A stretch of 64,000 nt of DNA from Macrobrachium rosenbergii (lineage: Eukaryota; Arthropoda; Malacostraca; Decapoda; Palaemonidae), in NCBI RefSeq assembly GCF_040412425.1, contig NC_089755.1:58124298-58188297 (forward strand). Direction: 5' to 3'. The stretch's first letter is position 1, and each line of letters opens with the position of its first letter. Both the position numbers and the translations under genes were made by a program. Of this stretch, positions 12,081-23,864 are shown piece by piece. The notes beneath the pieces were generated by a model. The model had not been told where the DNA came from and did not search any database. It saw only the letters and a program-made list of their open reading frames with translations.

Positions 12081-13080
12081 CTGTATATATTTATTAGTGT
12101 TGGCAAGCATTTGGTGATGGCAGATGTGTAATTTCCAGTCTATGTTAATTGTGGTGAAGCATTTTATGATAGCAGAAGTGTAATTTCCACTATATATTTA
12201 TTAGTGTTGGCAAGCATTTGGTGATAGCAGATGTGTAATTTCCAATGTACGTTTAGTGTTGGCAAGCTTTTGATGAATGCACATGTATAATTTCCCGTGT
12301 ATGTTTAGTTTTGGCATGATTTTGATGATAGCAGATGTGTAATTTCCAATCTATGTTAGGTGTTGATAAACATTTAATGATAGCAGATGTGTAATTTGCA
12401 ATCTATGTTAAGTGTTAAGCATTTGATGATATCAGATGTGTAATTTCCAGTATATGTTCAGTGTTGGCAAGTATTTGATAAAACAGGTGAGTAATTCCTA
12501 ATGTATGTTTATGTTGATAAGCTTTTGCTGGTAGCCGAAATGTAATTTTAATGTATGGTCAGTGATGGCAAGCATGTGTTAACAGCAGATGTGTAATTTC
12601 CAAAGTATGTTTACTGTTGGCAACATGTGAGACTGATGAGGACATGTAATTTTCAATGTATGTTCAGTGTTGGCAAGCATTTGATGATAGCACATGTATG
12701 ATTTCCATTGTATGTTATGTTCAGTGTTGGCAAGTGTGTGATGACAGCAGAAGACATGTAATTTTCTATGTATATTCAGTGTAGGCAAAAGTGGGAAGAA
12801 AGCATTAGATGTAAAATTCCCTGTATATATTAAGTGTTGTCAAAGTTTTTTAATTTCCAAATTATGTTCAGTGTTGTGAAAGATGTTTAATTTCCAATGT
12901 ATGTTCAGTGTTGTCAAAGAAGTGTAATTTCCAATGTACATTAAGTGTTGTCAAAGATGTGTAATTTCTAGTGTATATTCAGTGTTGTCAAAGACGTGTA
13001 ATTCCCAACGTATATTCAGTGTTGTCAAGTGTATGATGACAGTGGAAGACGTATCAAGAATATGCCAGAGTATTCAGTGT
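12081..13080. repeat. Degenerate right flank of the 55-bp minisatellite
   Basis: Divergent monomers that shorten towards the end into ~45-50-bp units such as CAGTGTTGTCAAAGAAGTGT followed by AATTTCCAATGTA. The array stops at about 13080. Confidence 0.88.
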
Positions 13081-13222
13081 AAGTGAAGGCTTAAGGAAAA
13101 GTCCCGTGACTGGAGAAGGACCCAAAATTAGACTGTCTGGCCAGTCCTAGAGGAATCCTGCAATTCTCCAGTGGTAGTATTTCAACGGACGGCTGGAGCC
13201 TTGGGCCAGCCTTCTACCTAGA
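13081..13222 (+). repeat. Array-terminal element, copy 1
   Basis: Sequence from GTGAAGGCTTAAGGAAAAG to GGCCAGCCTTCTACCTA, shared with 17462-17610. It ends with a potential stem: GGTAGTA pairs loosely with the terminal TTCTACC and encloses GGCTGG/CCAGCC. It may be the 3' end of a mobile element that carries the minisatellite. Confidence 0.7.
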
Positions 13223-13240
13223 AAATCTGGCTGAATACTC

Positions 13241-13243
<3 letters not shown>

Positions 13244-13286
<43 letters not shown>

Positions 13287-13326
13287 GTGCACAAACAAAC
13301 ACGCTACACTGAGAGAGACTTCGTCC

Positions 13327-13372
<46 letters not shown>
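13244..13372. repeat. Two (CT)n tracts
   Basis: Pure CT at about 13244-13284 and 13328-13372, separated by 44 bp. They lie immediately after the array-terminal element, as the (GA)n tracts do near its second copy. Confidence 0.95.
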
Positions 13373-13375
<3 letters not shown>

Positions 13376-13608
13376 ATGGTGAAAATATCAGTACTGATGA
13401 AAAAGACGAATCAAGACGGATGGCTAATATAAAGTGCATATATGATTCAGAGGTGTTAGAAGGCATTAAGGGATGGAGACTAAGAAAGCGTGAGCTCTCA
13501 GTGTGGGTAAATGCATCAACTGAAATTGTTGAAGTCAGTCATCTACACAGCATTGGTAATCCTTCCTTCTGCAGGTAGGTTCTGAAGTAGCAGTTACTGT
13601 TGTTTTGA

Positions 13609-13614
13609 TGTATG

Positions 13615-13648
<34 letters not shown>

Positions 13649-13665
13649 GTATATATATATATACA

Positions 13666-13746
<81 letters not shown>

Positions 13747-13758
13747 TAATATATATAT

Positions 13759-13824
<66 letters not shown>

Positions 13825-13848
13825 TGTATGTATATATACATATATATA

Positions 13849-13907
<59 letters not shown>

Positions 13908-13928
13908 ATATATATATACATATATATA

Positions 13929-14018
<90 letters not shown>

Positions 14019-14020
14019 TA
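13609..14020. repeat. Long interrupted (TA)n / (TATG)n tract
   Basis: About 410 bp dominated by TA, starting with TATG repeats and interrupted by TACAG, TACATA and TACACATA. It ends in CACACACA. The 70-165-codon frames on both strands (TyrIle repeats) are artefacts. Confidence 0.97.
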
Positions 14021-14109
14021 TCTGGCTGACAATCAACATTTAACCAAAAATACAAAATTCAAAGAATGACAGTCACAGAAAAAAAACAACAACGCAATAT
14101 TTACTCTAC

Positions 14110-14618
14110 CTGACTTCAGCTCATCTTCCTTTTTCACTTTCTCTTCACTTTCGCGTTCTTCTTCACCTGGTTTCCTCTTCACCCCTTGCCGATTATCCCT
14201 CTCCTCGATGTCCAAGGTGTGATTGACATGCCCATGCCCGGGTTGAATTTCGGTCTTCGGGTCTTCACCCACTGAAGGCCTGTTCTGTTCGATAGTCTCC
14301 TCCAAGATCTTCCTCGCTGACGTCACGATTTCCAACTGAACCTTCACTGTGTGAACCTTCACTATGGTCTTCGCAACGCCCTTCAAAGCCTTCATTCGTC
14401 ACTCCGTTTACACCAAGATCACTCTTCACTTCAACGGGATCTTCAGGTTTTTCACTATCAGCAATCTCATTTACCTGATCAGAAACCTCACCAGGTGTGC
14501 TGTTTGCCATATCAACCACTTTGTCTGGATCGCAAATTGATTCCCCTTCTTTCTCTTCCTCTGCAATTTCATCTTCAGCGGTCTTGCCACTAAGGGAGCT
14601 TTCTTTCACAGATTTCAT
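14110..14618 (-). CDS. Acidic protein, first coding exon with a frame break
   Basis: From ATG at 14618-14616 (AAC before the ATG, a good Kozak -3 A) the minus strand codes for about 117 residues rich in Glu, Asp and Ser (MKSVKESSLSGKTAEDEIAE...), ending at a stop at 14265. From about 14300 the +1 frame continues the same charged style (RPSVGEDPKTEIQPGHGHVN ... GEEERESEEKVKKEDELK) and reaches a donor-like CAG|GTAGAGT at 14110/14109 in phase 1. One exon of about 165 codons with a frameshift is the simplest reading: an assembly error, an allele, or a decayed gene. A very short intron (25 or 40 nt between GAAG|GTTCA and GTCAG) would also restore the frame but is shorter than usual. No domain was recognised. 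Later exons would lie below 14 kb, where only repeats are seen. Confidence 0.5.
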
Positions 14619-14719
14619 GTTCTCTCTCTCTTCAGATCTACGCGAAATTATACTTCCTTCGATTTTACAACAATTCCACTTGATAAAATGGCTAAAATTT
14701 AGATTCTGCAAACACTAGG

Positions 14720-16600
14720 AGTCACAACTGGGTCTGTTACGATGTAAAAAAAAGTTCCTAGAAACTTGCAACAACCTTAGGAGTCTGGTTTGAATGGCCA
14801 CGGGTCAATATGGCGTCCGAAACCAGCTAAAAAGTTTTAAAAAATTTTAGACTGCACAAATGAAGGTAACAGTCCAGTGATTAGCAGGTAAAATCTTGAG
14901 TAACAGAAAGCTGACAAATCTGGTGTGAACTTTGCCAACTCGATACAGCAAATGTGCATGTGTATAAATACACATGCAAAGCTGCGTACACGTGTGTGCA
15001 CGTTTATAACACTGGCAAATATTCCAGGTTGTTAAAATCGAACAAGCGCCGATGGTTGTAATGACAACACAACTGGATCCCACTATCTAAGCCGCAAAAA
15101 TGTATGAAGTTGTAAAAACGATGCAAACGCATTAGATTGTGAAACGGCACAAATCTATCAGGTTGTAGAAGTCATGACGAAGTTTCTGGTTGTAGATTTG
15201 ATACAAATGGACCTGGTTGTAAAATCCGCGCACTTGTATCATGTCGTAGAACCGACACAGTAGGAAAATTGTTCGCAGATAAAGATAAAACTGTATCTTC
15301 GCTGACAGCACTTTTTAAAATTTACTTTGAACACCAAAAACTATAATAAAAACGGAAAATACTGAAGCCAGTGTCTCCACCCTTCCGGCAGGGGACACAT
15401 CGTCAGATAAATTTAATAACGTGGGAATAGACAGCGCATTGATAATAAAAGCTCGCATTGCAACACTTGGATATCCTAGCTATGCAGCACTTTGCAAGTT
15501 AGAAAATGAATTCTCCACTACGGTGTTTTGTTATCATGATATTCTCCAAAATCACCAGTTAGAATGGAACAGGAAATCCAACGGATTTAATATTTTCAAT
15601 ATACCCAGGACCCCACCTGAATATAAACCACGATAACAAATTTGGATTGCAACAGAATTTTGCACTGGGCGATTCACAATTAGAAATTCTCTTTAACTGT
15701 CGTTAACACGAGCAGATTTTCCATGCCTTTATACCACAAATTTATGTGGTATCTTGTACGAACGACTTTTTCAAAGTATTCAAAATCGCTTGGAAATCAA
15801 CGACGCAGACACCGAAACACTTTAGCTTATCCTGGGCTGGGAATGCTCACTACTGCTCACTACCTACCTACTCGTTGTGGTCACCAAAGGGAAAAGCCGT
15901 GGGGACGAGTTGCCATGTTGTCATTTAAGATCGACTATTTGGCGTTTGGATTCACGATGACGTAACTGCTTAAAGTGTCTTTGCGAATTATGACAAATTC
16001 GCTTGCAAATAAAGTTGACTTCCTTTCAGAAAGAATTCTTAAGAATTTATTCACGAAATTCGCGATGTCCGAAACAGAAATAAGAGATATTTTTACGAAT
16101 ATTCAACTTTAAAATGCTTGTGTTAAAATGGTTTGATGATATATTCTGATTGAGATGGGAGGTTTTAAGGACAAAGACTGTCTAATTATAATTTTTTTGT
16201 TGAAAAGTTACTGATTGTCTACAAAAGGGCAAATTTTAAAATAATAACCTTGGGCAAAGCAGGGTTGAAATCTTTGCGACCAAAACGTAAACCCATGGCG
16301 GTTTTTAGCAACCTTTTGTTGATACTGAACGCGCCCTCGACCATGAGTGACCTTGAAAGAAAACTATGGCGATTTTTCCGATTCAATTTTTTTTTTTGTC
16401 TAGGAATTGAGGAAATTTTAGGTCGATTTTCAAGAATGCTAAACAAAACATAACAAAAATAAATAAATAAATAAAAACAAAAAGTAAATTACATCTAAAT
16501 TCCGAATACAGGTCACCTTACTCTAGGAACCGTTATGTAGGAAGTTTTGTATTTATAAGTCCAGAATTGTATGTTATGATGGCTATTTTGTACAAGGTAA
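14720..16600. other. No gene seen; weak promoter motif and degenerate repeat
   Basis: Upstream of the 14.6-kb exon there is a YY1-like AATATGGCGTCC (14806-14818), but it lies on the plus strand relative to that gene. Between about 15000 and 15250 a poorly conserved ~30-bp repeat with GGTTGTARAA recurs about six times. The short frames at 15421-15636, 15723-15965 and 16219-16453 have no splice or family support. Confidence 0.4.
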
Positions 16601-16611
16601 GAAGATGCTAT

Positions 16612-16853
<242 letters not shown>

Positions 16854-17233
16854 CTGAGTGCCTAAACCAGCTAAATTCATTCACTTTCATATGTCCAACT
16901 CTTGGAAGGGTGACCACCAAGGAATGCGTGATTGTTTGTGCATGCAGGAATGTGAATTTTGCTTAAAAATGTCTAGGTGTATGTGTTTGTGAACGACTAC
17001 GAAAAATAATGTGATTATGTGCTTACGTACATACAGTAGGTGTTTGTTTGTACGTGAATCAGTGATTGACAACGAGGATGGGATATAAGGCTTTGGAAAC
17101 ACCTGAGGCTTTGTGAGACTCCATGGAGGCGGAAGACGAGTCTGCAAAAATAATTAAGACTCAAATTGGGACTATAGTGATTACAGTGTTTACCAAAAGT
17201 GACTCTAGATTTCCTGAACTTCAAATCTCGAAT

Positions 17234-17242
<9 letters not shown>

Positions 17243-17303
<61 letters not shown>

Positions 17304-17375
17304 CCAAAGTAGGAAAAAACTTTAGTTAAAAAGTACAAGAAGTATAGCAAGTGTACCAGTGTTGTCAAGTGTGTG

Positions 17376-17431
<56 letters not shown>
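17243..17431. repeat. Two (GA)n tracts
   Basis: (GA)n at 17243-17301 and 17379-17430. Between them lies a single minisatellite-like remnant, CCAGTGTTGTCAAGTGTGTG. Confidence 0.95.
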
Positions 17432-17432
<1 letters not shown>

Positions 17433-17612
17433 GTGTAGAGAATAGGCCAGTCTATTCAGTGTAGGTGTAGGCTTAGAAAGAAAAAGAACCGTGACTAGAA
17501 AGGGACCCCAACAACAGACTGTACTGGCCAGTCCTAAATTGGGACCTGTATCTCTCTAGTGGTAGTATCTCAACGGGCGGCTGGTGCCTTTGCCAACCTA
17601 CTACCTGATGGG
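17352..17612 (+). repeat. Array-terminal element, copy 2, with minisatellite remnant
   Basis: Begins with one minisatellite-like motif (AGTGTTGTCAAGTGTGTGTA), is interrupted by (GA)n, then matches 13060-13220: GAATAGGCCAGTCTATTCAG, GGCCAGTCCTAAATTGGGAC, AGTGGTAGTATCTCAACGGG. It ends with a clear stem, GGTAGTA...TACTACC, enclosing GGCTGGTGCC/GCCAACC. Two copies of one terminus 4.3 kb apart imply a mobile or duplicated element. Confidence 0.7.
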
Positions 17613-18880
17613 TGTGTATGCATGTGTTTTGTGTATGAGTGTATGCTTGTGTATGTGTATTTATGAAGAGGTTTTGCGAGTGATGAGTAGTAATGTTGAG
17701 CAATCCATAATTATGAAAGAAGAAACGGATCCTTTTAGCATACGTACTTTTGGTCAGATATAAGAATATTGTTGAAATGTTGAATCCCTTTCAAACTGTG
17801 ATACATCTCAGAGTAAATATTCAGATTCAGAAATTTATCTCCATTAAAATCGAAGGGTTACATGACAGCCATTTTCTCACCTAAAAGAACAAACTGTAAT
17901 CGGTTTTTCATTCAGTATTTTTAAGTTGAAAACCCTTGATTTTTTATCATCCACTGCCTGGACTCTCACATATATTTGGCTTACCTGTTAAGACATCCGA
18001 ATTTTGAGATTCTCTCCCAATAATATTAACTTGGAGACATTAAATGAGAATTTAGAGATGTCTATCAAAAAAAAATAGTAAAACATAAACTAATCTATCA
18101 ATAAAATGATAAACAATAAAAGATAAATACAATGACAGCTGTGGGCAGGTTGGAGTGTTTACAAAAATATACTAAAAAAAGGATGATGATACCATAATCC
18201 GAACTTAAAAAAAATAATAATAATAAAAAAGACTAGACGCTTTAAGTAAGGAATCCCTTTCCCATAAGATTTATTGGCCTTGAACCTAACAAAATATAGA
18301 GCGATTATTCCCGTCCAACTTTCGGAGACCATACTTTAAGCGCATGGCAGCTACTGCAGTCTCGTGTCCCTGAATTAATAAGCGAGTCGCAAGTTCGTGA
18401 CCAATATTATTGATGAGCGGCAAAAAATAAAGGCTTAGGAACATACAGACAAACCTCATGTATTAAAGTCTAGTGTGGACGGGTGGTGGGTCACAATAAG
18501 GCATTAGAGAACAACAGGTTTGGGAGTTTTTTTTTTTTTGTTGAACAGAGGACATGAAGGAGCATATAAATGAATAATGAATGCATGAAGGGATCTGATG
18601 TAAGTGAAAAATGTAAAACATGTAAAAAACATGCAAAAAATGTAAAACATGTGAATGCATAACCTCATCTGTAAATGGTCTTCATAAGGTCGAGGAAATG
18701 AAACAGAAATAGACAATTAAATAAATCATGAATGAGTAAATGAATTCACATACTTTAATGCAAAAGTTTATAAAAAACTATGAAGGCCATCGAGAAACAA
18801 GTTCGCCTATTAAGTCCTTCTTCATAAACTAATAAGAAACATCCTACATACAAGTCTGAACTGACATAAGGCTTGAGTTT
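17613..18880. other. No gene seen
   Basis: AT-rich, with short A-runs and a small repeat of AAATGTAAAACATGTAA at about 18605-18655. The short frames at 18463-18716 are unsupported. Confidence 0.5.
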
Positions 18881-18885
18881 CTAAC

Positions 18886-18950
18886 TCACACTGGGATCGA
18901 ACGAATCTCAAATGAAAGGCAAGGGCTCTACTAAATAACCCACAGAGGCC
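18886..18950 (-). repeat. tRNA-derived SINE head (degenerate)
   Basis: On the minus strand the sequence reads GGCCTCTGTGGGTTATTTAG, then TAGAGCCCTTGCCTTTCATT, then CGTTCGATCCCAGTG. This has an A-box-like region and a B box (GTTCGATCC) at tRNA spacing, and an anticodon-loop-like CTTTCAT. The 3' anticodon stem does not pair (ATTTGAG), so it is a tRNA pseudogene or SINE head and not a functional tRNA. Confidence 0.55.
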
Positions 18951-19127
18951 ATAAAATTAATTAGAACATAAGTGATTTTGTACCTGGTGTATAATTTCTG
19001 AGACACGTGATTGCTTGTTAGTTAGTTTCTGACAGAAGGAGTTATTAGTAAACACTAAGAATTAATTATGAATTACAAACAGAACTGAAAAGGTTAAAAA
19101 AGCATAAATAAAACAGATATCACTTAC

Positions 19128-19330
19128 TAGACATTTTGACGACGTGTACAAATATTCAGAAGCGTCGGGAAAGTCGAGATTTCGTGCAGTCCTTGCGAAT
19201 GCTCTCAGTGTCCCACTTCTTGGAAAAGAAACTTGGAAGATTAAAGTGGGTAATCCGCTTCCTTCTAAACCAGAACGTACCCTGGTAACCAGGAGATAAA
19301 AGAGGGTAATTGGAGTAACGGAGAAGCTGC
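19128..19330 (-). other. Possible first exon ending ATG-TCT-A | GTAAGTG
   Basis: The minus strand has a consensus donor (CTA|GTAAGTGAT) at 19128/19127, directly preceded by an ATG at 19134-19132 in a fair context (CAAAATGTC). A first exon with a long 5'UTR and only two and a third codons would explain this. The region is more GC-rich than its surroundings. A GATAAAAG TATA-like motif is present on the opposite strand at about 19295. Neither a transcription start nor a next exon was found, so the call is tentative. Confidence 0.25.
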
Positions 19331-19499
19331 AACAACAGCAGCAGCAAGCGAGCGAGTGAGGACCTTAACCTTTTCTGTTACGAGAACAGAATGAGACACA
19401 AAATGATGGACAAGGGGTACCTCAGGATGTGTTGCTGAAAACGTCTCCTTCATAAACTTAATTATTTGTCATTTTCTGCTCCTTTCTTTACCAGATTGA

Positions 19500-20400
19500 C
19501 GACGATGCTTTGAGAGAGAGTTGTTTGAGAGTTAATAGACTTCTAGATTAATTCTTTTAGGAGTATTAAGCATCTTACCTATGTCATGATCATTATAATT
19601 TCAGCTATAAATTCGAGGGGGTTTCATTACGTTATCGAAACGATTCAAGGTCATTAAAATGAACGTCCAATATGCTTTGGCATACCTGCAGTAAAGAGAG
19701 CTGAATGTGTATGTGTGTGTATGTGTGTGAGTATGAACCTGCTGTTTGTTTCGAGTCAAGTGATTCGCTTCTTGTCATTGTGTAATCTTGTATCTTCATT
19801 GTTTCTCTTTATTTACTGCATTTTATTTCTTTGAACGTTCGTGGTAGCTATCACATATTTCTGTCTCTGTTTATGTGACTTGGGTTTTGACGAAAGTACG
19901 TATTTAATCTTTCTCTATCTTTATATCTATCTATCTTTCCAACTGATGAAAATAATTAAGGTACAGTTGCTACAGTCAGAATGCATTCATCGATGAAAAT
20001 GACAGACATGGTTCAAAATTAAAGTTTTGTAAAACGTTAAGATGAACAGACATCGGTGAAATTCATTTTTACATTAAAAAAACTATCTTTTAATCTTATA
20101 ATTGCAGAATCGAAAATAAAATTACGATTGAAAAATAGTGTTTTCAAAATTAATATTCTAAACTAATAGAGAAAAAGTTTGCAAATAAGAGTCAAATGAT
20201 TTTTATATTTTTATTATAGAAGAGTCTCTTTATGGCAGCTCTTAAAATGTCATATTCCATAATTAAGTAAAATAATTACATATATTTACGATTTTTCTGC
20301 AGAGTAACATACCTTAATTCAACAACTGATCGATTCCAGTGAGTAAACATATGGGTATTCACGATGAACATTGGAAAACAAAATCATTAAAAAGAAAAAA
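19500..20400. other. No gene seen
   Basis: AT-rich DNA with short CTAT runs near 19920. No open frame, repeat or splice signal worth reporting. Confidence 0.55.
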
Positions 20401-20420
20401 CATAATCCTTACGTCAGACG

Positions 20421-20423
<3 letters not shown>

Positions 20424-20475
<52 letters not shown>

Positions 20476-20508
20476 TCTCTCTCCCCCTCTCTCTCCCCTC
20501 TCTCTCCT
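20424..20508. repeat. (CT)n tract with C-rich interruptions
   Basis: Pure CT for about 46 bp, then CCCTCT variants to about 20508. Confidence 0.95.
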
Positions 20509-20621
20509 CTTGTAAATGCTGTTCGCCACAGGATGTTTCTTGTTAAAGTTCTACAGCATCTGTTGAGACAATTTATTTGAGTTATTAGTATATTTGGACA
20601 CAGTGTGTGAATGCGTACTTG

Positions 20622-20942
<321 letters not shown>

Positions 20943-21267
20943 ACACTCATGTATGTATCGTATATTGGACTTTAAATTTCATTGCTTTTCAAAGTACAAA
21001 ATCTATACCTAATCTCATGAATATAACATTAAAAATTCTAGTAGCTTTAATGGAATTACTCTGATGAAACAAAACAAACAATATAGAGTTTATACACGTA
21101 TCACTAAGTCTTAATTTCTCTTACCTTGAATCACTGCCATATTTTGAGCGAGAGAGAGGTGGGGGGGAGAGACCCCCAATTCTGGCAGATTGTCAAAACA
21201 TCGCGAGTCTAGATTCAACTAGTCATGGATTGGATATGCACATGTCACAGTTAAATCTACACAGACG

Positions 21268-21722
21268 AGGTTTCAAAGTCTCTTGAAGAAGCCCCGTGAA
21301 GTCCTTTGAAGTTTTTTGAAGTCTCTTGAAGTCCGCTGAAGTCTCTTGAAGTACTTTGAAGTCCGCTGAAGTCTCTTGAAGTCCTTTGAAGTCCGCTGAA
21401 GTCATTTGAAGTCCTTTGAAGTCCGCTGAAGTCTCTTTGAGTCCTTTGAAGTCCCTTGAAGTATCATGGAGTCCATTGAATTACCCTGAAGTCCTTTGCA
21501 GTCCCGTGAAGTCTCCTGAAGTACCTTGAAGTACCCTGAAGTCCGCTGAAGTCTCTTGAAGTCTGCTGGAGTCCCTTCAAGTATCTTGAAGTCTCCTGAA
21601 GTCCTTTGAAGTTTCTTGAAGTACCTTGAAGTCCCCTGAAGTTCTTGACGTACCATTAAATCTGTTGAAGTCTCTTGAAGTCAGCTGAAGTCCCTTGAGG
21701 TCCGTTGAAATCCTTTGACTTC
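21268..21722. repeat. 10-bp minisatellite, ~45 units
   Basis: Consensus GTCYCTTGAA (plus strand). From about 21291 to 21640 every unit is exactly 10 bp, with substitutions only and no indels. The frames on the minus strand (repeating TSADFKGLQE-like decapeptides) follow from 30 bp being ten codons and are not treated as genes. Confidence 0.95.
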
Positions 21723-21739
21723 TTGACTTCGGTGAAGAG

Positions 21740-23000
21740 ACGAATGAAAGAGGTCGTGGACCATGTTTCCTGGAAGAGGTTACAAAAAATAAAATCGGCA
21801 TATATCACATCACTGAAGTCAAGGTGCATACCTGAAGTATATTCTTTGGAAAAAATCATTAAAATTCACAAACGTCACTTCACTGTGTTTTGCCTTAAAC
21901 TAAAGTTTAGTCTCCTGATTGTTATATTGAATGCATAATTTTCAATAGAAATAAGTCTTTTTCAAGTTTCTTGCACTAATCCACCTTCTGATATCACCTA
22001 CTAGCATAGAACATAATGAGGAAAAGAAATCGTTTTGAAAATACAGATTTTTTGCAAAGGAATATACGACAGGAACTATATACAATATGATTTTATCTAT
22101 TCTACTCCAGATGAATTTTCGCCGGTAAACGAGTCCATAATTAGAGGATTATTTTCGCCAAATGATTCATTTTCACATCTAGTCAAAAAATAATCCAGTA
22201 ACTATAAAAACTCCATGAAGTCTTCGTCTCTGCTTAAAACTACATAAAAAAAACTACAAATCTACAAAATAAGGAATTTTCGAAGGCTGCAGAATGACAC
22301 CTTCAGCTGATTCGTAAAGGGACACCCTCCTTCAAAGCACAGATTGTTCCCCTTCCAAATCAGTTGGAGTATGTCACCTGGTCTGCGTCAGTAGCTTCGT
22401 CTCTGCTCTTTGACAGGTAATCAAAATGGACACCACATCGATTATCAAAAGGCTGTTGACTGTGTCGGGCCTTAGGTCGTTTCTCTTCGCTGACTAGGCT
22501 TCTGTGCACAAAGTAGAATTGCAATTAACTTACCATAAGTTCATACAGATCATTATAGGTCTAAGACTAAGTATTGCTTTCAGAGTTTATCATGCTGCTG
22601 TGAAAGCAATCATACATAACTACATTTAGAGTCCAAGGTCCCTAAAAAGTCCCATTAACATGAATATCGAGACATTTCTCGCAAGGATGAACATAGAATC
22701 ACAAAGGTAACTCCAAGTGGCAAGTTTACTTATGCTCCACTCAATCTAAACTCCAACCAGACTGAAGAAATGGCTGCAAGGTGGTTTCAGAACTACCTCA
22801 TAGGCCTACTCCATCTCACGGCGACGGTGACACTCGCTGCTTGTCAAAGAACTCACTATCTTAGGCCCTCCTAGTCATGGACTGAAAACTTACATGACTA
22901 AGAAGCGCCAAGAACAGTGAAGTCCTTGACTGAAACCGATGATTCTTGAAGGTTTCTTGTCTCCCTTTGGCTGAAGATCTGGTAGAACAGGTCTGGAAGA
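21740..23000. other. No gene seen
   Basis: Moderately AT-rich. A donor-like ACAG|GTAATC on the plus strand at about 22418 is not supported by an upstream frame of useful length. Confidence 0.4.
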
Positions 23001-23010
23001 ACAGAGAGAA

Positions 23011-23080
23011 CTTTGCTCCGGAGTTATTTCCACCAAATGAATCAACTTTCACAATTGGTGGAAACAATTCAGGAGCAAAG
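23011..23080. repeat. Perfectly spaced inverted repeat, 26-bp arms
   Basis: CTTTGCTCCGGAGTTATTTC (from 23011) is complementary, with about four mismatches, to the arm ending AATTCAGGAGCAAAG at 23080. The loop is about 18 nt. The arms end in CCACCAA/TTGGTGG. Confidence 0.8.
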
Positions 23081-23379
23081 TTCCCTACGACCGCTGGCGG
23101 TGTCTGGAGGTGTTGGGACGTCCTCTTGGAGGATGCTGTGACGTCATTGCACTCTCCCGCAGAGAACTTTGGGTTTTAGTTAAGATTTAAGCTCACAAAC
23201 AAGCATCTACTCAAGTGTGGTCACAAACAGAGTCCAAGAAAAGTAAATTACAAACAAACACCAAAGAGGTTACAGGAAATTAAAGGTGAGCAACTATTTA
23301 ATGAAAGAATAAGTAGTTAGGTGTGCTTAAATCTTTCCTTTTTATCCCCTTTTCAAAAATCTAAACACACACGAGAAGA

Positions 23380-23521
23380 ATGAAAAGGAAAACCCACCAA
23401 GGCCCGCCCCTTTCCCGCCTGGCAACTTGACCTGACCTTTAACCAAAAAATTCTGACCTTTGATTATTTTTTATAGGGATTAAGCAATGTTACCAGGTCC
23501 TTGAATGCTTTCCTTTTCATC
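23380..23521. mobile_element. MITE-like element, copy 1
   Basis: Terminal inverted repeats ATGAAAAGGAAAAC / GCTTTCCTTTTCAT bound about 140 bp that share ACCAAGGCCCGCCCCTTTCC and a GGTCCTTGAATGC end with the copy at 24274. It has no coding capacity. Confidence 0.65.
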
Positions 23522-23696
23522 CTTTCATTTCTCGGTGTGTTTATCCTTAAGTTAGGTTAAACAGAGGCTACCTGAATACAATCAACTAGGACCACCTATT
23601 CACAAACACTCCTTGATAGATTAAATAGCTAGGGGTAAGTTTGTGCCTCACTTGTGGAGGAGATTTTTTTCTTTTATGTCCTCTTGGATTTCACAG

Positions 23697-23864
23697 TTAT
23701 GTCACTGTCCTTATCATCACCGTTTAGAACTGAATTCACGTAACATTTACCCCCAAGACAATTACCTGAAAACAAACTCCAACATTTGCGAAAACTCATA
23801 CCTCACTCTGAGCGGAGAGATCTTTGCCTTCGAAGTGGGGCTGCCGAAATGGGAAATCGCTGAG
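23697..23864 (+). CDS. Candidate internal coding exon, 56 codons, phase 0-0
   Basis: The acceptor is TTGGATTTCACAG|TTATG and the donor GCTGAG|GTAGGTAC. Between them 168 nt are open on the plus strand, reading LCHCPYHHRLELNS ... SYLTLSGEIFAFEVGLPKWE. Local GC is higher than in the flanks. Against this, part of the segment (about 23812-23861) is also open between plausible splice sites on the minus strand (CTCAG|CGATT to GTGAG|GTATGAG), so the strand is unsettled. No family was recognised and no neighbouring exon found. Confidence 0.28.

Noticed and set aside
13535..14069. Open frames of 70-165 codons of Tyr-Ile repeats on both strands (also at 16.6, 20.6, 40.3 and 43.3 kb)
   Set aside because: They are translations of (TA)n; the same happens on both strands and in several frames, with no start context or splice support.
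17123..17329. Plus-strand frame starting MEAEDESAKIIKTQ
   Set aside because: Runs into a (GA)n tract after about 40 codons, has a poor Kozak -3 base and no splice site; indistinguishable from chance.
21223..21656. Minus-strand decapeptide-repeat proteins (TSADFKGLQE type)
   Set aside because: Produced by the 10-bp minisatellite in every frame; no independent coding evidence.
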